From: Hymenoscyphus infarciens
Taxonomy: Eukaryota > Ascomycota > Leotiomycetes > Helotiales > Helotiaceae
DNA: 64,000 bases
Assembly: GCA_001414345.1 (NCBI GenBank)
Contig: LLCB01000001.1
Location: 62,001 to 126,000, forward strand
Reading direction: 5' to 3'
Under the pieces are notes generated by a model that worked only from the letters and a program-made list of their open reading frames with translations, searched no databases and was not told the origin of the DNA. Below, piece after piece: positions 1-11,957 of this stretch. The stretch's first letter is position 1. Each line of letters starts with the position of its first letter. Made by a program: the position numbers and the translations under genes.

Positions 1-169
1 GACTTTTTGATCTCAGTACCCCCAACAGCAAGAGCGTCTGGCGATGTGGTCCGGTCTCGGTCCGATGTTGCTCTCAATGTAACCCCCCACTCTCCGAACT
101 CTTGGGAGTATCAAGAGAGCCAAACCTTCAAAGCAAAAACACAACCAAACCCCAACCAATTGATTCACA

Positions 170-1570
170 ATGAAGCGCCTCCGAGCTGTCCAAAGTTTCA
201 GCGAAGCAATCGCAATTCGCAACACTCTCCCACGCCACTCCCGTCTCCTTTCAACGGCAATCCTCCCTCGAACTTCCACCCCGCAGTGCACACCGCAACC
301 AACTCTCTCAACTCGATTCCCAACCCGCACCACAAACCTAACTCGACGAGATGCTTCCACGACATCTTCAACCCCTGAGACTCTGCAGAAAACCCCTCTG
401 TACGATCTCCACGTCGCGAATGGCGGAAAGATGGTCCCATTTGGAGGTTTCCACATGCCCGTCCAATATGATTCTCTAAGCGTCAGCGCTTCCCATCATT
501 TCACACGCTCCCACGCCTCCCTCTTCGATGTTTCGCACATGGTACAGCATCATTTCTCCGGTGCTGATGCGCAGAAGTTCTTGGAAAGGATAACACCCGC
601 TGGTTTGGAGGAACTGGGGGTTCACAGAAGTACTTTGAGTACCTTACTTTGGCCAGGCACAGGAGGAATTGTGGACGATACAATCGTTACAAGACTGGGG
701 CCCGAAACCTTCTATGTGGTTACCAATGCTGGATGCCGAGAGAAGGATTTGAAATACCTTGCAGAACAATTGGAGGAATTCAAAAAGGCTGGGAATACGA
801 GTGTTGAATGGGAGGTCATGGATGGAAGCGGATTGATTGCTCTCCAAGGCCCATTGAGCGAAGAAATCCTAAACAGCGTCCTCGCTGCACCCGAAGAAGC
901 GAATCTGAAAGAATTATTTTTCGGCGAATCAAAATTCGTCCAAGTCAAGCTTCACACGGGAGAGCTTTCCCATCCACTTCTAGTCTCTCGAGGGGGCTAC
1001 ACAGGCGAGGACGGCTTTGAAATCTCCATCTCCCCAAAACAGACCGTCGCCGTCACAGAAACACTCCTGCAGACTGCTACCCCCGAGAAACTCCAACTCG
1101 CGGGTCTAGGGGCAAGAGATAGTCTCCGTCTCGAAGCAGGAATGTGTCTTTACGGTCACGATCTCGATGACACCACCACCCCCGTCGAAGCAGCCTTAAG
1201 TTGGACAATTGGAAAATCACGAAAGGCCCAGTCCCCTCCCACCTTCCACGGTGCCGAAACCATCCTTTCACAATTGGCACCGAAGAGTAAGGGCGGGAAG
1301 GGAGTAGAGCGACGTAGGATTGGATTGATAGTTCAGGGTGCACCCGCTAGAGAAGGTGTGGAAATTGTTAATGCTGAAGGGGAGAAGATCGGGAATATTA
1401 CTAGTGGATGTCCTTCTCCTACTTTGGGGAAGAATGTTGCTATGGGGTATATCAAGGATGGATTCCATAAGTCCGGGACGGAGGTGGATGTTGTTGTTAG
1501 AGGCAAGAAGAGGAAGGCTGTGGTTAGCAAGATGCCGTTTGTGGCAAGCAAATATTGGAAGAGAGCTTGA
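170..1570 (+). CDS. GCV1: Aminomethyltransferase, glycine cleavage system T protein, mitochondrial
   Basis: Single-exon gene, 466 residues, ATG in good context (CACAATGA). It transfers the aminomethyl carbon from lipoyl-H protein to tetrahydrofolate in the mitochondrial glycine cleavage complex. Residues 1 to about 70 are rich in Arg, Ser and Thr and almost free of acidic residues, as expected for a mitochondrial presequence. The folate-binding GCV_T domain starts at TPLYDLHVANGGKMVPFGG. Further family motifs are GTGGIVDDT, RGGYTGEDGFE and GARDSLRLEAGMCLYGHDL. The C-terminal barrel domain includes ITSGCPSPTLGKN and ends near YWK. Length is slightly above the fungal norm because of the presequence. 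It is tail-to-tail with the Nudix gene. Family assignment is firm; the mitochondrial location is inferred from the leader and family knowledge. Confidence 0.96.
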   Translation: MKRLRAVQSFSEAIAIRNTLPRHSRLLSTAILPRTSTPQCTPQPTLSTRFPTRTTNLTRRDASTTSSTPETLQKTPLYDLHVANGGKMVPFGGFHMPVQYDSLSVSASHHFTRSHASLFDVSHMVQHHFSGADAQKFLERITPAGLEELGVHRSTLSTLLWPGTGGIVDDTIVTRLGPETFYVVTNAGCREKDLKYLAEQLEEFKKAGNTSVEWEVMDGSGLIALQGPLSEEILNSVLAAPEEANLKELFFGESKFVQVKLHTGELSHPLLVSRGGYTGEDGFEISISPKQTVAVTETLLQTATPEKLQLAGLGARDSLRLEAGMCLYGHDLDDTTTPVEAALSWTIGKSRKAQSPPTFHGAETILSQLAPKSKGGKGVERRRIGLIVQGAPAREGVEIVNAEGEKIGNITSGCPSPTLGKNVAMGYIKDGFHKSGTEVDVVVRGKKRKAVVSKMPFVASKYWKRA

Positions 1571-2736
1571 TCTTTAGGTCATATTGATGGATGGATAATT
1601 TGGGGTGTTTTGGAAGCGTGTCATTTTCCAACAAGAATAGACTTCAGAGAGAAAGGCGTTGGGGAAAAATTCGAGACGCTTTTAGGAATTGAGACATAGT
1701 GGTGTCGTTCAACGGGCAATTTGTTAATAATGGACATAAGTTGAAAATAAAAGTACGAGTCATATATCAGTGAGCATTTCATTAGGGTAAGAGCGAGTAT
1801 GGTACGAGGGTAGGTTCAGGCACCAGAGTAAATTTCAGAATAGACTGAAAGGGTGTTGTATTTTCTCGGGTGCTGAAACCCGGATCTAAAAGTCATCTTT
1901 TGAGGGGAGGAGTCTTGATTTTCGTATAAACCGCAGAGAAGACCGAAATTTTAAAAGTCAGTGATTTCTCCATTCATATTGAAAGCTAGTCTTAGAGTTA
2001 AATCTAACATGGTGTGGTACAGAAACACAACAGGGTACGCTCCTTGTTATAGTCTCTCAACTACAAATCCTTTCAAGAAAGGTGACATGTACTACAAAAC
2101 ACAAGCCCAACCATAACGAATAATCGTAGGCTAGGCGATTATAAAATCTTTAACTAGGCCAATTCAAACTCGGCTAAAGTCAAGTGTGGCTTACGTGCGA
2201 CACCGAGACGCAAGCCACATAAGCGAATTAAAAGCACCTGCTCCCCGAGCTGCCACGCCTATGATGACATGTCAGTAGCGCTTCAAAATTGTCAGGAAGA
2301 CAATCTTACTTGATCATAGGGATCACGCCTATTTGTAAGATGATTCTTGTTCGTCTCATGATTTTCACTTTCATCTTATCATGCCTATATTCATCCCATC
2401 ATCTCTTTTTTTGTCTGGAGGGTGAATGGTTTTGCAACTTGCTGCTACTTGGTGAATTACAGAAACGCCATATACACGATTTCTTGTCGTCGAAAATGGA
2501 TCGCGGGGGCCCTCCACAAGTGGGTAGGGTAGTAAGAGTTTGTGCAAACTTTCGATTCATTTTCAGATGGTTAGGGAATTCTTTTTGCGAGCTTCATTAT
2601 GTTGGATAGGGAAGAGGAGGAGCTAGAAACTGACGACCCTGGGTTTTCCACCCATGGTCTTGGAACGTACGTACAAACGCGAACCCTCTCGTTCAATATG
2701 TATCTGACGCTCATTTTGAAGAGCCATTCAAAAGGA
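1571..2736. other. Intergenic region between two convergent genes
   Basis: Both flanking genes end here, so this holds their 3' untranslated regions. A small inverted repeat (TGTGGCTT ... AAGCCACA, about 2186-2219) is visible. The open frames here start at non-ATG codons, have no recognisable domain and look like chance. No further gene seen. Confidence 0.6.
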
Positions 2737-3237
2737 TCAAGCCAAGGAGGGAACAACACCAGGACGCTGTCCCACCAAATTAATGAGAGGCACGAATAGC
2801 TTTCTCTCCAACACCTGGCCTTCCCGAGCATTTGCCTGAATCTTGACCGATTCCTCCAGATCCTTCCAGCTAGCCCACTCCCAACCCTCACATTTGTTCG
2901 GCTCAAGGACCTCAGCTAGATCATTGTCGTTCTCTCGACTGCACACCATGAAGAGGGTGACATAATGTTTGTTATCTTCTGGCATATAATCGTTCGTGAC
3001 AGTTAGAAACCGAAGGTTCGTGACTTTGAGGCCAGTCTCTTCCATCAACTCGCGGGCAGCGCACTCCTCGGGCGTCTCGCCAAACTCGAGATGGCCACCA
3101 GGAAGGGCATAGGTTCCAGCCCCATGGGAGTCGAGACGCTTTCCCACGAGGAAACTAGGATTATCGGTAGGTTCTTGTGATGATTTGAGGATGAACGCTC
3201 CCACGCCGACACGTACGTTGGGGGTCGTGGATGACAT
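2737..3237 (-). CDS. Nudix hydrolase (NUDT15/NUDX1-like)
   Basis: Single exon, 166 residues from the ATG at 3237. The frame stays open nine codons further upstream but only to a GTG, so 3237 is chosen. The complete Nudix box Gx5Ex7REUxEExGU is present: G48, E54, then R62-E63 and E66-E67 (PGGHLEFGETPEECAARELM). The preceding VRVGVGAFIL strand and the later motifs KHYVTLFMVC and WEWASW resemble the NUDT15/plant NUDX1 group, which hydrolyses (oxidised) nucleoside triphosphates. Substrate cannot be read from sequence. No signal peptide, so probably cytosolic. It is convergent with the T-protein gene. Confidence 0.9.
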   Translation of the reverse strand: MSSTTPNVRVGVGAFILKSSQEPTDNPSFLVGKRLDSHGAGTYALPGGHLEFGETPEECAARELMEETGLKVTNLRFLTVTNDYMPEDNKHYVTLFMVCSRENDNDLAEVLEPNKCEGWEWASWKDLEESVKIQANAREGQVLERKLFVPLINLVGQRPGVVPSLA

Positions 3238-4734
3238 GGCTTGGGATGATGAAGGGGATTTCACTGATGGCGTTCAATGATGGAAGGTGGATGGCGATAA
3301 AGCTGTATGTTTTCCAAGTAAAAGGGAGAAAGACCATAAGGACAGGACAGGTGTGTAAACAAACGATTCAACTTGCCTAGAATAAGGTGTCCTCCAGTGT
3401 CGTGCCCATTCACGACACTACAAGAGGGGATAATTTCTGTATTCCAGTCTTTCTGCCACTAGGCGGTGAGTCAAAACCCAACCCGCCCTCAAGTTGTATT
3501 TACTCCTTCCTCATTGCCAAATATCCTCCAAAAACCGTCTCCACAACTCACTTCTCTTAACTATGTGGCTCGAGATAGACAGTAAAAGCGGCAGTAAATA
3601 TCAGATTCATACCCGCTTACTTGACCGTTAATCCAAAGCAGTTGCCCTACATTTTTGGAAGATTTTGAACGTGCTGCCGTTTTCCCTCTCCACGTGACCG
3701 TGATGACACCATAGCCATTCTGAACCCTTCATCCCAAAGAACCTTTCCAAAACCACCAAGATTAATTCTTCACCCGCCCGTCGCCTTACAGACATGCATA
3801 AGACACAAAGTTATCAAAACGATTGGCCGACAACAGAGTTTCCAAAACTTCAGATCAACGTTCCATCAATTCTCCGACATGCTTCATCCGAAACCTCCCC
3901 GTAACTTACTCCCGGCTCCAACCATCTCTTCTCGACAGATAACAACGAAAAAGCACACCACTTAAACTTTTCACTAACAAGCAGTTTTCAAAAGCAAGTC
4001 CAATCATCATCCAAAAGCCATGCTTTGAAAAATCCACAAAATGGTCCATCAAAACCCTAACTTTACTTCTGACATTCAAAACAGGGGTCCAAATGCTTGG
4101 AATTATGCCGAGACGATTAGCGAAACAAGGGTACTGCTGGTCAGTCCGGTCTTTGAGCGCGTGTTGCATAAACCTGGCCGCGTAAGTTGGAAACTGGATT
4201 ACCACTGGGGTATACCCGTTTTAGGACTCTTTGGACGATTTCAAACCCAAAACTTGGGTTTTGGTTGGGAGGTTGGGAGGTTTCTGAATGCCTTTGGTTA
4301 CCCGTTAGCGTTGGTGCATGACCCTTTTTTTTGTAGAGCGAGAGAGAGAACGAACGAGAGAGCCGGTGGAGTGAGAAAACTGTAATGTTATAAAGATGAG
4401 TTGTTTAGAAGAGTAATGCAAAGGAAAGAGGGAAGAGAAAACAAAACAAAAAAAAAGGGTACCAGTAGTATCCATTTGTCCCAAGTCGTCTTCTCATTGA
4501 TAAATCTATATGTACAGAACGCCCATATCCATCATATACAGAATATAATACTCATCACCTCGATGATCAGCCAGAGACCTGCTCTACCCTTTTCTATGCC
4601 TCTATTCCAAAGTGCACGATCCCGTATTTCATTTTTGGTATCCAAAACGATACCCCCGTTGATGCTAATCCCCAAAACTATATCCCAAAAAAACAAAGAT
4701 GCTCCTACAATGCAGTTCGACCCGAGTAAACGCT
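3238..4734. other. Intergenic region with a solo end of a dispersed repeat
   Basis: Contains AAAAGCGGCAGTAAATA at 3584-3600, the terminal motif of the short repeat family described at 29.6 kb and 38.2 kb. The 114-codon frame at 4041-4385 has no recognisable feature and was not accepted as a gene. The right part is the 3' region of the small wall-protein gene. Confidence 0.55.
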
Positions 4735-5076
4735 TTACATGAAGACAGCGAACGCGACACCCAGACCGGCGATTGTGACGAGGCCACCAGCTTGGGAGAC
4801 GACGGAACCGGCGTTGGTGGTTGCCTTTGCTGGAGATCCGGTGGAGGTACCGTTGGACTTGGCGGGTCCGCCGGTCGCTGATGCTTTTCCGGATGTGGCT
4901 GCGGCCTTTCCTGATGCTGAAGCCTTTGCTGAAGCGGTTGCTGATGCTTTAGTACTGGCAGTTCCGTTGCTGGCTTTGCCAGTGGCGGCTGCACCTCCTG
5001 AAGGTTCTTTGTTGGAGGATTGTGCGTTGACGAAGGCAGCTGCGACAGCAACGAAGATGATAGATTGGAATTGCAT
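4735..5076 (-). CDS. Small Ala/Ser/Lys-rich GPI-anchored-type cell-wall protein
   Basis: Single exon, 113 residues, ATG at 5076. Residues 1-18 form a classic signal peptide ending AFVNA followed by QSS. The mature part is low-complexity, made of Ala, Ser, Thr, Lys and Gly with repeated AxAxAS/GKAS blocks, and suited to O-mannosylation. The C-terminus (about residues 92-113) is a hydrophobic tail ending AFAVFM, preceded by small residues (NAGSVV), as in GPI attachment signals. I infer a wall- or membrane-anchored structural protein. No enzymatic domain is visible. Such genes are common and often highly expressed in Leotiomycetes. The 5' leader contains a (CCAA)n repeat on the coding strand. 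Confidence 0.85.
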   Translation of the reverse strand: MQFQSIIFVAVAAAFVNAQSSNKEPSGGAAATGKASNGTASTKASATASAKASASGKAAATSGKASATGGPAKSNGTSTGSPAKATTNAGSVVSQAGGLVTIAGLGVAFAVFM

Positions 5077-5082
5077 GATGAA

Positions 5083-5103
5083 GGTTGGTTGGTTGGTTGG
5101 TTG
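5083..5103. repeat. (GGTT)n microsatellite in the 5' leader of the wall-protein gene
   Basis: Five consecutive GGTT units directly upstream of the start codon at 5076. They read CCAA on the coding strand. Probably within the 5' untranslated region. Confidence 0.8.
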
Positions 5104-7243
5104 TGGAGGAGGAAGTTGTTTGAAAGATTGATATTAAAAGTGGTAGATCTATCAAAGATGTTTGTAGTTGTAAGAGAAGACGAGATGAAGATGTTGATGT
5201 TGAGGATGAATGGAATGATTAAAACATTGATGCCATCGAAGGTTTACTTATACCACCCGCCACCTGCGAGTTCCACTGACTCCACAATTAAGCAAGGTGT
5301 ACATTTAATGGGGACGGCAGTCTCAAAGTCCCAAAGAGCCTCAACCTTGTGGAGACCCTGGTAAAACCTCAAACAAAGCAACTCGTCTCTCACTGATCGA
5401 CCAAATCATGATTATTCTTAGGAAAAACACGCAGGCGACCCACGGTGGACGATTAAAGCAGACAGAACGCTGTAACAACGAAATCATGCAGAAAGAGGAT
5501 GGACGAACGCTTGTCCAGTCCAACCTCTTGTTTCTCTCTATTATTGGACCTTCTAACACTCGAGTACTGCGCGTTCTCTTCAACCACTGGGTATCTACCG
5601 GTGCTTGTGTACTGCAGTTTCCCAAAAGGCAAGAAGAAGTAAAGCGACATGTCGGAGGATTATTGACATACGCGCACAGAGCGTCTCGATTGTACTGTAC
5701 AGTACATTTTGTTCCGGATGGATACACCCCTCATCCATCCTCATGGCAACATAGAATGAGCCCGACGGCCCAGTAAAAAGTGGGTGGTCTTATGAAGATC
5801 AAGAGTTAGCAGTTGGACTATCCATAGGGGCCCACGAAGGCGAACACATACTTAATACATTGATGCCATTGCCAAGTGGACGCCTGCAACGACAAGAGAT
5901 GTTTCTTCTGTACTACTCCACCAGGCGAGTAAACACTGGGTGGAGCGAACGCCTCGTCAAGGGTCGTCCAAGACAAGAGCCTCCAATTCATCGACGAACA
6001 AGAGCGAAGAAGAGGTTGAGAGGTCTCCAAAACTGGTGCAACGTCCAAAGTCCCCTTGTTCGGACCCCTTTCCACATTGAGCCTTCTACCCGCCAAATCC
6101 CTGGTAACACGCCCAAAGTCGACTCGCCTCAAACACCACGATTGTCTTAACAGCGTCGCAGCAAAAAGTGGATCATTTCACGCCCAGTTGTGCCAAGTTA
6201 GCGGGTGTGGCGCTTCTTACTGCATACAGTACTTCGTACATGCTTGTTTCTCTGCTTGTCATATGCTTGTTAGCCTGACACAAGAAAAGTCATAAGAACT
6301 CACGGGCTTCCTAGAGCTCCATCTTTCTTTGATCAGACGTTGAAAAGAAGATTCTCAAGCATCCAACGACACAGCGGGAGAGACTTTGAATCAAGGGGCC
6401 GAAGAGGACTGACCGAAGTCCACTTCCTTGTCCCCCTCGCATAACCTTCTCCGGCTACACTTGTTGCTTTTTAACGAGAAGTTCTCATTTTCAGATGATC
6501 GGGTTTGGGTTGATCGGGTTCACATACCCTTGACTTTCGAGATAAGATACCGCGATAGACCAGGTCGACAAGTCCTTTTGGAGACAACGCAAGAGAAGCC
6601 ATGTAATGTACGCGTGACTTGCGTGACGAAGCCTCAAACCTCGCATGGCTTTTTATCATACTGCCCAGGCTAGATAGATTAACATAGAGAGTTTTGACAA
6701 CGAAAAAGGAAAAAAAAACGGCTATCATGCGAGGAAATAAGGCAAATAGTATACAGACTGTTAGGTCAAATCACCGTAAAGGTATATTACCCCTGTTTAA
6801 AGTTGTAGCGATTTTTTACAGTTATAATAAACTTTTGTCACCAAAATGATGGTTTTAAGTGAGTTTGGGTTAGCGTAAAATCAGTGCTCATTTATCCTTT
6901 TACGGTGAATTAAGAGAACAGTCTGTCAAAGTGACGAATCAAAGTTGAGAACTCAAAAGCAATTGTTCCGATAGATCGCCCGAAAATAATGCGTCATCTG
7001 CCCATGATTGACAAAATCCGTGTTTCGTCCGAGCTGTTACTTTTCCACATTTTGTAAACGCTCTATTGTAACAGAACATAGCCAATGAAGAGCCATATGT
7101 TTGTTCCTAACCGCCGAAAATAGAACAGGTTTGCAAGTTTCCGCGCAAGGTTAGACCTCGAAAGAATTTAAAAGTGTGCGCTCAAAAAAGACTCGGCTCC
7201 TAATGCCGCCTTCGGGGGACATCAAACATTTTGGCATGACTGA
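5104..7243. other. Intergenic region with a perfect palindrome and a short MITE
   Basis: No convincing gene. It includes the wall-protein promoter at its left end, a perfect 16-bp palindrome TGTACTGTACAGTACA near 5694-5710, and the terminal-inverted-repeat element at 6754-6925. The open frames between 5408 and 6728 lie opposite one another, lack domains and appear to be chance. Confidence 0.6.
6754..6925. mobile_element. MITE-like element, 172 bp, with about 30-bp terminal inverted repeats
   Basis: The left end reads CAGACTGTTAGGTCAAATC then CACCGTAAAGG. The reverse complement of the right end reads CAGACTGTTCTCTTAATTC then CACCGTAAAAGG. The arms are therefore matched over the outer 10 bp and again over CACCGTAAA. 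The interior is AT-rich and non-coding. The left flank is TA and the right flank is TC, so a TA target duplication is only partly supported. It resembles non-autonomous Tc1/mariner-type elements (inference). Confidence 0.65.
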
Positions 7244-10200
7244 TCAGACGGAGCTGATGGTGAGTACGTTTTGAAGAACACCTCTGATGTCGAAGCTAAA
7301 TGCATCCTGGCTACCTGGACGAGGGAAGTCTTGCTCTAGGAACTGCCTTCCAACTTGTTCTGCGGCTTCTAGTTCTTGGGCTTCATCGTCGGGGATTTTT
7401 GCACAAGCAGCAATAAGATCTTCACCACGAGCAGCCAGCAAAATCAGTTCGTCCGCTCTTTCAACGACTGCTTTATCTATGCCATTCATCATTGCACAGA
7501 TGGTACCGAAACTGGAGCTGCTTCGTTCTGGAACGAATTGGTAGAGGTATGTGATCTGCTCCTCCGTCGAAGCATCGGTGTCCACGCGAACCTGCATACG
7601 CCCAAACTTCAATTCAGGTCTCTCGGTGAGAAAGCCGTTGGTAAATATCTCGTGAAAGTGAGTAGCAGCTAGGACCTTTGGCCGTTGGTCTCCAAGGTTG
7701 ACAAAGTACTCTAGAACCCCACAAGAAAGTCCAGCACCATCACTGGAATTCGTACCTTTGCCGAATTCGTCGATAACAACGAGACTTCGATGGGTGGCCA
7801 GTGAGATGGAAAGGGCGATTTGCTGTAGGTCAATCATAAAGGCGCTTTGGTCTCTCGACACACTCTCGCGAGTGGCGATCCTGGTCAGAATCTTGTCCGT
7901 CAACCCAATTGTTGCCTTTGCTGCCGGTACAAAGCTACCGATATGGGCCATATACACAATCAGTGCCACTTGCTTGAGATAAACCGATTTCCCGGAATAA
8001 TTGGGCCCAGTCATGATGAGCATACTAGCTTCTTCGACGCTCTGCTGCAAATCAGTCGATTCCATCGAAGGGTCTTCGTTCTCATCGCTAAGTTCTTCGT
8101 CACCCGGACCACCACGCAGTGAACAATCATTTGCGATATAAGAAACTGTCATCGCTTGCAAGAGATGCCAACCTTGGGTTATCGCAACAACGTTGGATCT
8201 CGTCATTCTTGGCCGAGTCAATTTATGGTTCCGGGCTCCCAAAGCCAATGCCACGAGGCTGTCGAGTTCCCCCATGAGGTCCGAGGCTGTTACGAGTACT
8301 TTCTCGTTTTCTAAAATCTTGACCGCCAATTTATGGAGAATGTCAATCTCCTTGTCTGGAAACAAATTAGCGAGGATAGGCCCTGACAACTGACTGGACA
8401 AACATACCACAAATCAAACCATACAAATCCCCAAAATGACGATCCATCTCTCTCATCTTGCGATTCTTATAATAACCCAAGTCATCAGTGACAAACATCT
8501 TGTCCCACAAATCATTTTCGGTACCTTCTCCTTCATATCTGCCTGTACCTGTCTGCTGGTCGATAAGAACAACAGTGAGAAATCCAAGTTGCGGATAGAA
8601 TATGCAACCCGTAACATAAGGAAGTGCCCACTCAGGTAGATCACCCAATAGGAGATTATGTGCTTGATTGAGGAGACTATCCATCCCATCGTATGTTCTT
8701 TTGAAGCCATCCAGCTCTTCATCGACACCTTGTAATACAGCTGTACGACGTTGTTCGTCTGAAGTTTTGAAGTCTACCACTTGGCTTATGGTTTGTAGGA
8801 TATTCTGAAGTGGAGCAGGATCTATTTTTTCGATGATCTGGAAACCAATTTTAGCAAGCTGAGAGGGGTATTTCAGAAGAAGGGGGAATTCATACTTTGG
8901 CAACAACAGGGAGGCGATCTCCATCGACTAATTCGCGAAGATTGGCAAGTACTGTCAAGGTATGATGGGTAAATTGCTGAAGACTAGCCCAAGCGCCTCT
9001 GTATATACTTCGACCTTTAGTGGTATCCGCGATACCTTTGTGCAAATGTATTGCTACTGTTTGCATGTCCTTGATGGCTTTCAAACATTTGCACACATTT
9101 GCTAGACATTCGCCATTTTCAGGACGAAGCAAGACGCTGATGGTAGCCAAACGTTCCCGGATTACAGTAATGTCCATGCTAGGCCGCAAGAAAATCCGTC
9201 GAAGTTTTTTTTTTCCTTGTGGTGTTCGGGCAAGGTGGCAGAATAAGCCATAGAGAGAAAGGCTTTCTTTCGAGCCGGAGGTATTGGGACCTTGCATCTG
9301 CGAGTTGGGATGGCTTTCAGATTGCATGATTTGAAGGGAAGCCAACGTGTCGGCATTTACAAACATCTGGTCTGCGAGGGTGAACATTTCAATGGTACGG
9401 ATCCGAAATGCGCCCAAAGCAGCCCCATCATTTGGCAAGAATTCGATGTTTCTTCTTCGGGATATGTGGCTTAGTATTGCCCCAGCACAACCAACCTAAA
9501 GGTTTCGTTAGTACCGATTGAGTTATAACGCTGAGGTTGAATGGGCATACAGTGAAAAAACTCCCTAGATCAAGCCATCCAGCAAGCCTCAAAAGCTTCC
9601 CTTCTCTTCCTATACTAGAATGCTCCCCTCCGCCGTACCCATCATCGCCAGCCGTTCTGAAGACTATCTCTGGAGGGTCAATCAAATCCAGGTTGATTAG
9701 CTTTTCTTTTGCCGCTTCATATCGAAAATCCGCCGCCGCTCGAGTATCAAGAATGTAGGAGCCGACAACATCATCTTAACCAAAGTCAGTTGCTGATGTT
9801 GAATTAAAAAGGACAAAAGACCTACTTCCTTCTTCTCGTTCAATCCCATGAGCATCCTTGCTGAGGTACTGCTCCAATTTCTCATCCGCACGCGTACTGA
9901 TAACCACCGTACTTGGCTCGATGTGAAGCTTCAAGGTATCGACGAGCTCCATGTCACCAGATTTGATATCCTGCATCAGGAATAGCGTCTCCTCGCGAGC
10001 GACATAATACGCGCAACCAATAACTCCGCTGCCTCTCATGTCAATGGCCATGATAACCTCATTCATGGAGTCTGCTTCTTCCCGCTCCCGGATTTCAGAT
10101 TCCGTCTCTTCAACATCGGCTCTGACGACATCCTCCTCTCGAGCAGAGGAACGAGCGGAACGAGCGAAAGAAGGCGCAGCAGATAGTAGAGAAGGTGGTC

Positions 10201-10372
10201 GGAGAGAAAGCCTCTGTGAACGAGAGACGCTCTGGAAAGCGGGGGAGCTTGATGCTGGAAGGCTGCGACGCGCAGAGCCATTCTGAGAAGACGCCTGCTG
10301 AATACGGGAGGATGGCGTAGAGACGTTGTCTGGGGAGGACTTCGCTTGAACACGACGACGCTTGTACGACAT
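7244..10372 (-). CDS. MSH5: MutS homolog 5, meiotic crossover protein
   Basis: Five exons: 10372-9826, 9774-9551, 9495-8896, 8837-8408 and 8355-7244. Together they give 970 residues (yeast Msh5 has 901). MSH5 partners MSH4 in the MutS-gamma clamp that stabilises meiotic recombination intermediates; it has no mismatch-repair role. Visible features: a poorly conserved basic N-terminus, MutS connector, core and lever regions in exons 2-4, and the ATPase in exon 5. The ATPase carries Walker A GPNYSGKS (about residues 717-724), the MSH5-typical FMIDLQQIA, and Walker B/signature DEFGKGTN (about 796-803). The N-terminal mismatch-reading domain with its Phe-x-Glu is not seen, as expected for MSH4/5. 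Intron 2 has a perfect TACTAAC branch site. All joins keep frame. An intact gene suggests a functioning sexual cycle (inference). Confidence 0.94.
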
Positions 10373-11077
10373 GTTGTAGGGGGAAGTTTTTGTGTGTTGG
10401 CTGTGACGAGAAGAGGATGCAGTTGTGCTGGCGGGACGACGAGACTGGAACTAGGTAGATAAGAGTTGCGGTTTACATACATCTCTCGCTACCCCCAAAA
10501 AGAAATGTACAAAAAACTAGAACCAAGAGCAGTGAGAGATTCAATATATAAATTCCAATTCTTTGAAACCTTTTGAGCAAAGGTTTTTACCTTCCAAATA
10601 GTTGTAAGAGAGATGCGGGTGGGCTTCTCTGGGTACGCCTGTATTTTGTAAGTATTATACGAAAGAGTCCAGAACACGGTTTATGAGAGTCGGAAACTCG
10701 CCTTCCCGAGTCATTTGGATGTTATCGCAGAATACCTTAAATTGTCCAAGAAGTTCTGAGAGGAAGGCAGAGTAAAGCCCAGGATTCCTACGCAGCCCTT
10801 GCCTTGATATTGTAAATAAAACAATGCCACTCACCAACTTGAATCCCGAAAACCAAAGTTTCCCCGAGCCCTCCTCGACAGGGAAAAATTGAGATGATTA
10901 TAATTTCGGAAACCTAGCTTCCAAGAGCGATTTATACGTGATGAGCTTGCTACCTCCTTCGTCCTAACTTGACAGCCATGGCATCCAGGTACTGGAAGCA
11001 ACCACGCCCACCAGTCCCATATCTATACACTCTTTTCCTCACTCAATACAACCTTCGCCCAATTTCGCTCGTCATCT
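10373..11077. other. Promoter region of MSH5 and 3' region of EMC5
   Basis: No gene recognised. Small frames at 10489-10837 lack support. Nothing repeated was noticed. Confidence 0.55.
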
Positions 11078-11578
11078 CTAACCCTTCTTCTCATCCGTAA
11101 CACCCCCGGTCCTAACCCACTCAGCAAACTCCCTCCTCTGCCTCCTCACATCCACAAACCCCGGCCTGCTTTCCAAGACCTTAAAAGGATTCCCAATAAA
11201 ATCCTTATCCACCTCCCCATCCCCATTAACGAACCCCTTTTCTCCTTCCCTCTCAATCTTACCCGCCCACACGCGCCATTGAATCGGTCGCAACTCCGGA
11301 GTCCCCAGGACCAAGCCGAGACAAATGGTGAAGACCGCTACGATGGTTTCAATGGATATGTCGATTGGAAGTGTCGCGACGGCGGGGGGTGTATGTGAGG
11401 TTATGGTTGAGGAGGAAGCTGCGACGCTGGTGGAGAGGAGAGCGGAATGTTCGTGGGCTGAATAGCAACTGTGGCATGTTGATTAGAGGGGGTTCAGTGC
11501 TTTGGGGATGGCTATAACTTACGCATGTGCTAGGAAGAGGACGCCCAAGCCCGTAATTGCCTTCGATAGCCAAGTCAT
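11078..11578 (-). CDS. EMC5: ER membrane protein complex subunit 5 (MMGT family)
   Basis: Two exons, 11578-11523 and 11468-11078, giving 148 residues. The first 56-nt exon encodes MTWLSKAITGLGVLFLAHA, and the join creates the family hallmark HACYSAHEHSAL. Features are an N-terminal membrane helix (about residues 5-21), a lumenal Ser/Thr loop, a second helix (IVAVFTICLGLVLGTPELR), then a cytosolic tail with PIQWRVWAGK. EMC5 is a core subunit of the ER insertase that places tail-anchored and multipass proteins in the membrane. Older annotations call it a magnesium transporter. The first exon is easily missed because it is so short; the CYSAHEHS motif across the junction confirms it. Confidence 0.92.
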
Positions 11579-11957
11579 TGTATTGTTTGTTGGGGTATTG
11601 CTAAGTATTGTTTAGAGTTCTGGCTCTCCCAGAAGCTGCAGGTGTAGGCTCTTCGTCAGTGAAGAACCTTGCGCTTTTAGGTAAGCCATAAGCCATAGAA
11701 AATCCACCACCAAAAAATTTAGTCACAGTTTCAGCCGTCACAGTATTTCATAAATCAAGGCAGGCGAGCATATTATAATTTGGCAGGTACATCTTTGGTA
11801 TTTTGATTCTACTGCTAGGCTATCATAATCATCAATTCATGAAGCCGATTAAAATTCCCCTCCCTCGGAGAATCCAGCTAAACATCCAGCAGGACTGTGA
11901 AGTCAAATCGACATGCCGCGAATGTGATTGACCAGAAAAAATGGCTGAAGAAAGGCT

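Noticed and set aside
4041..4385. 114-codon plus-strand frame
   Set aside because: No signal, domain or composition typical of coding sequence; sits in the 3' region of a gene on the other strand.
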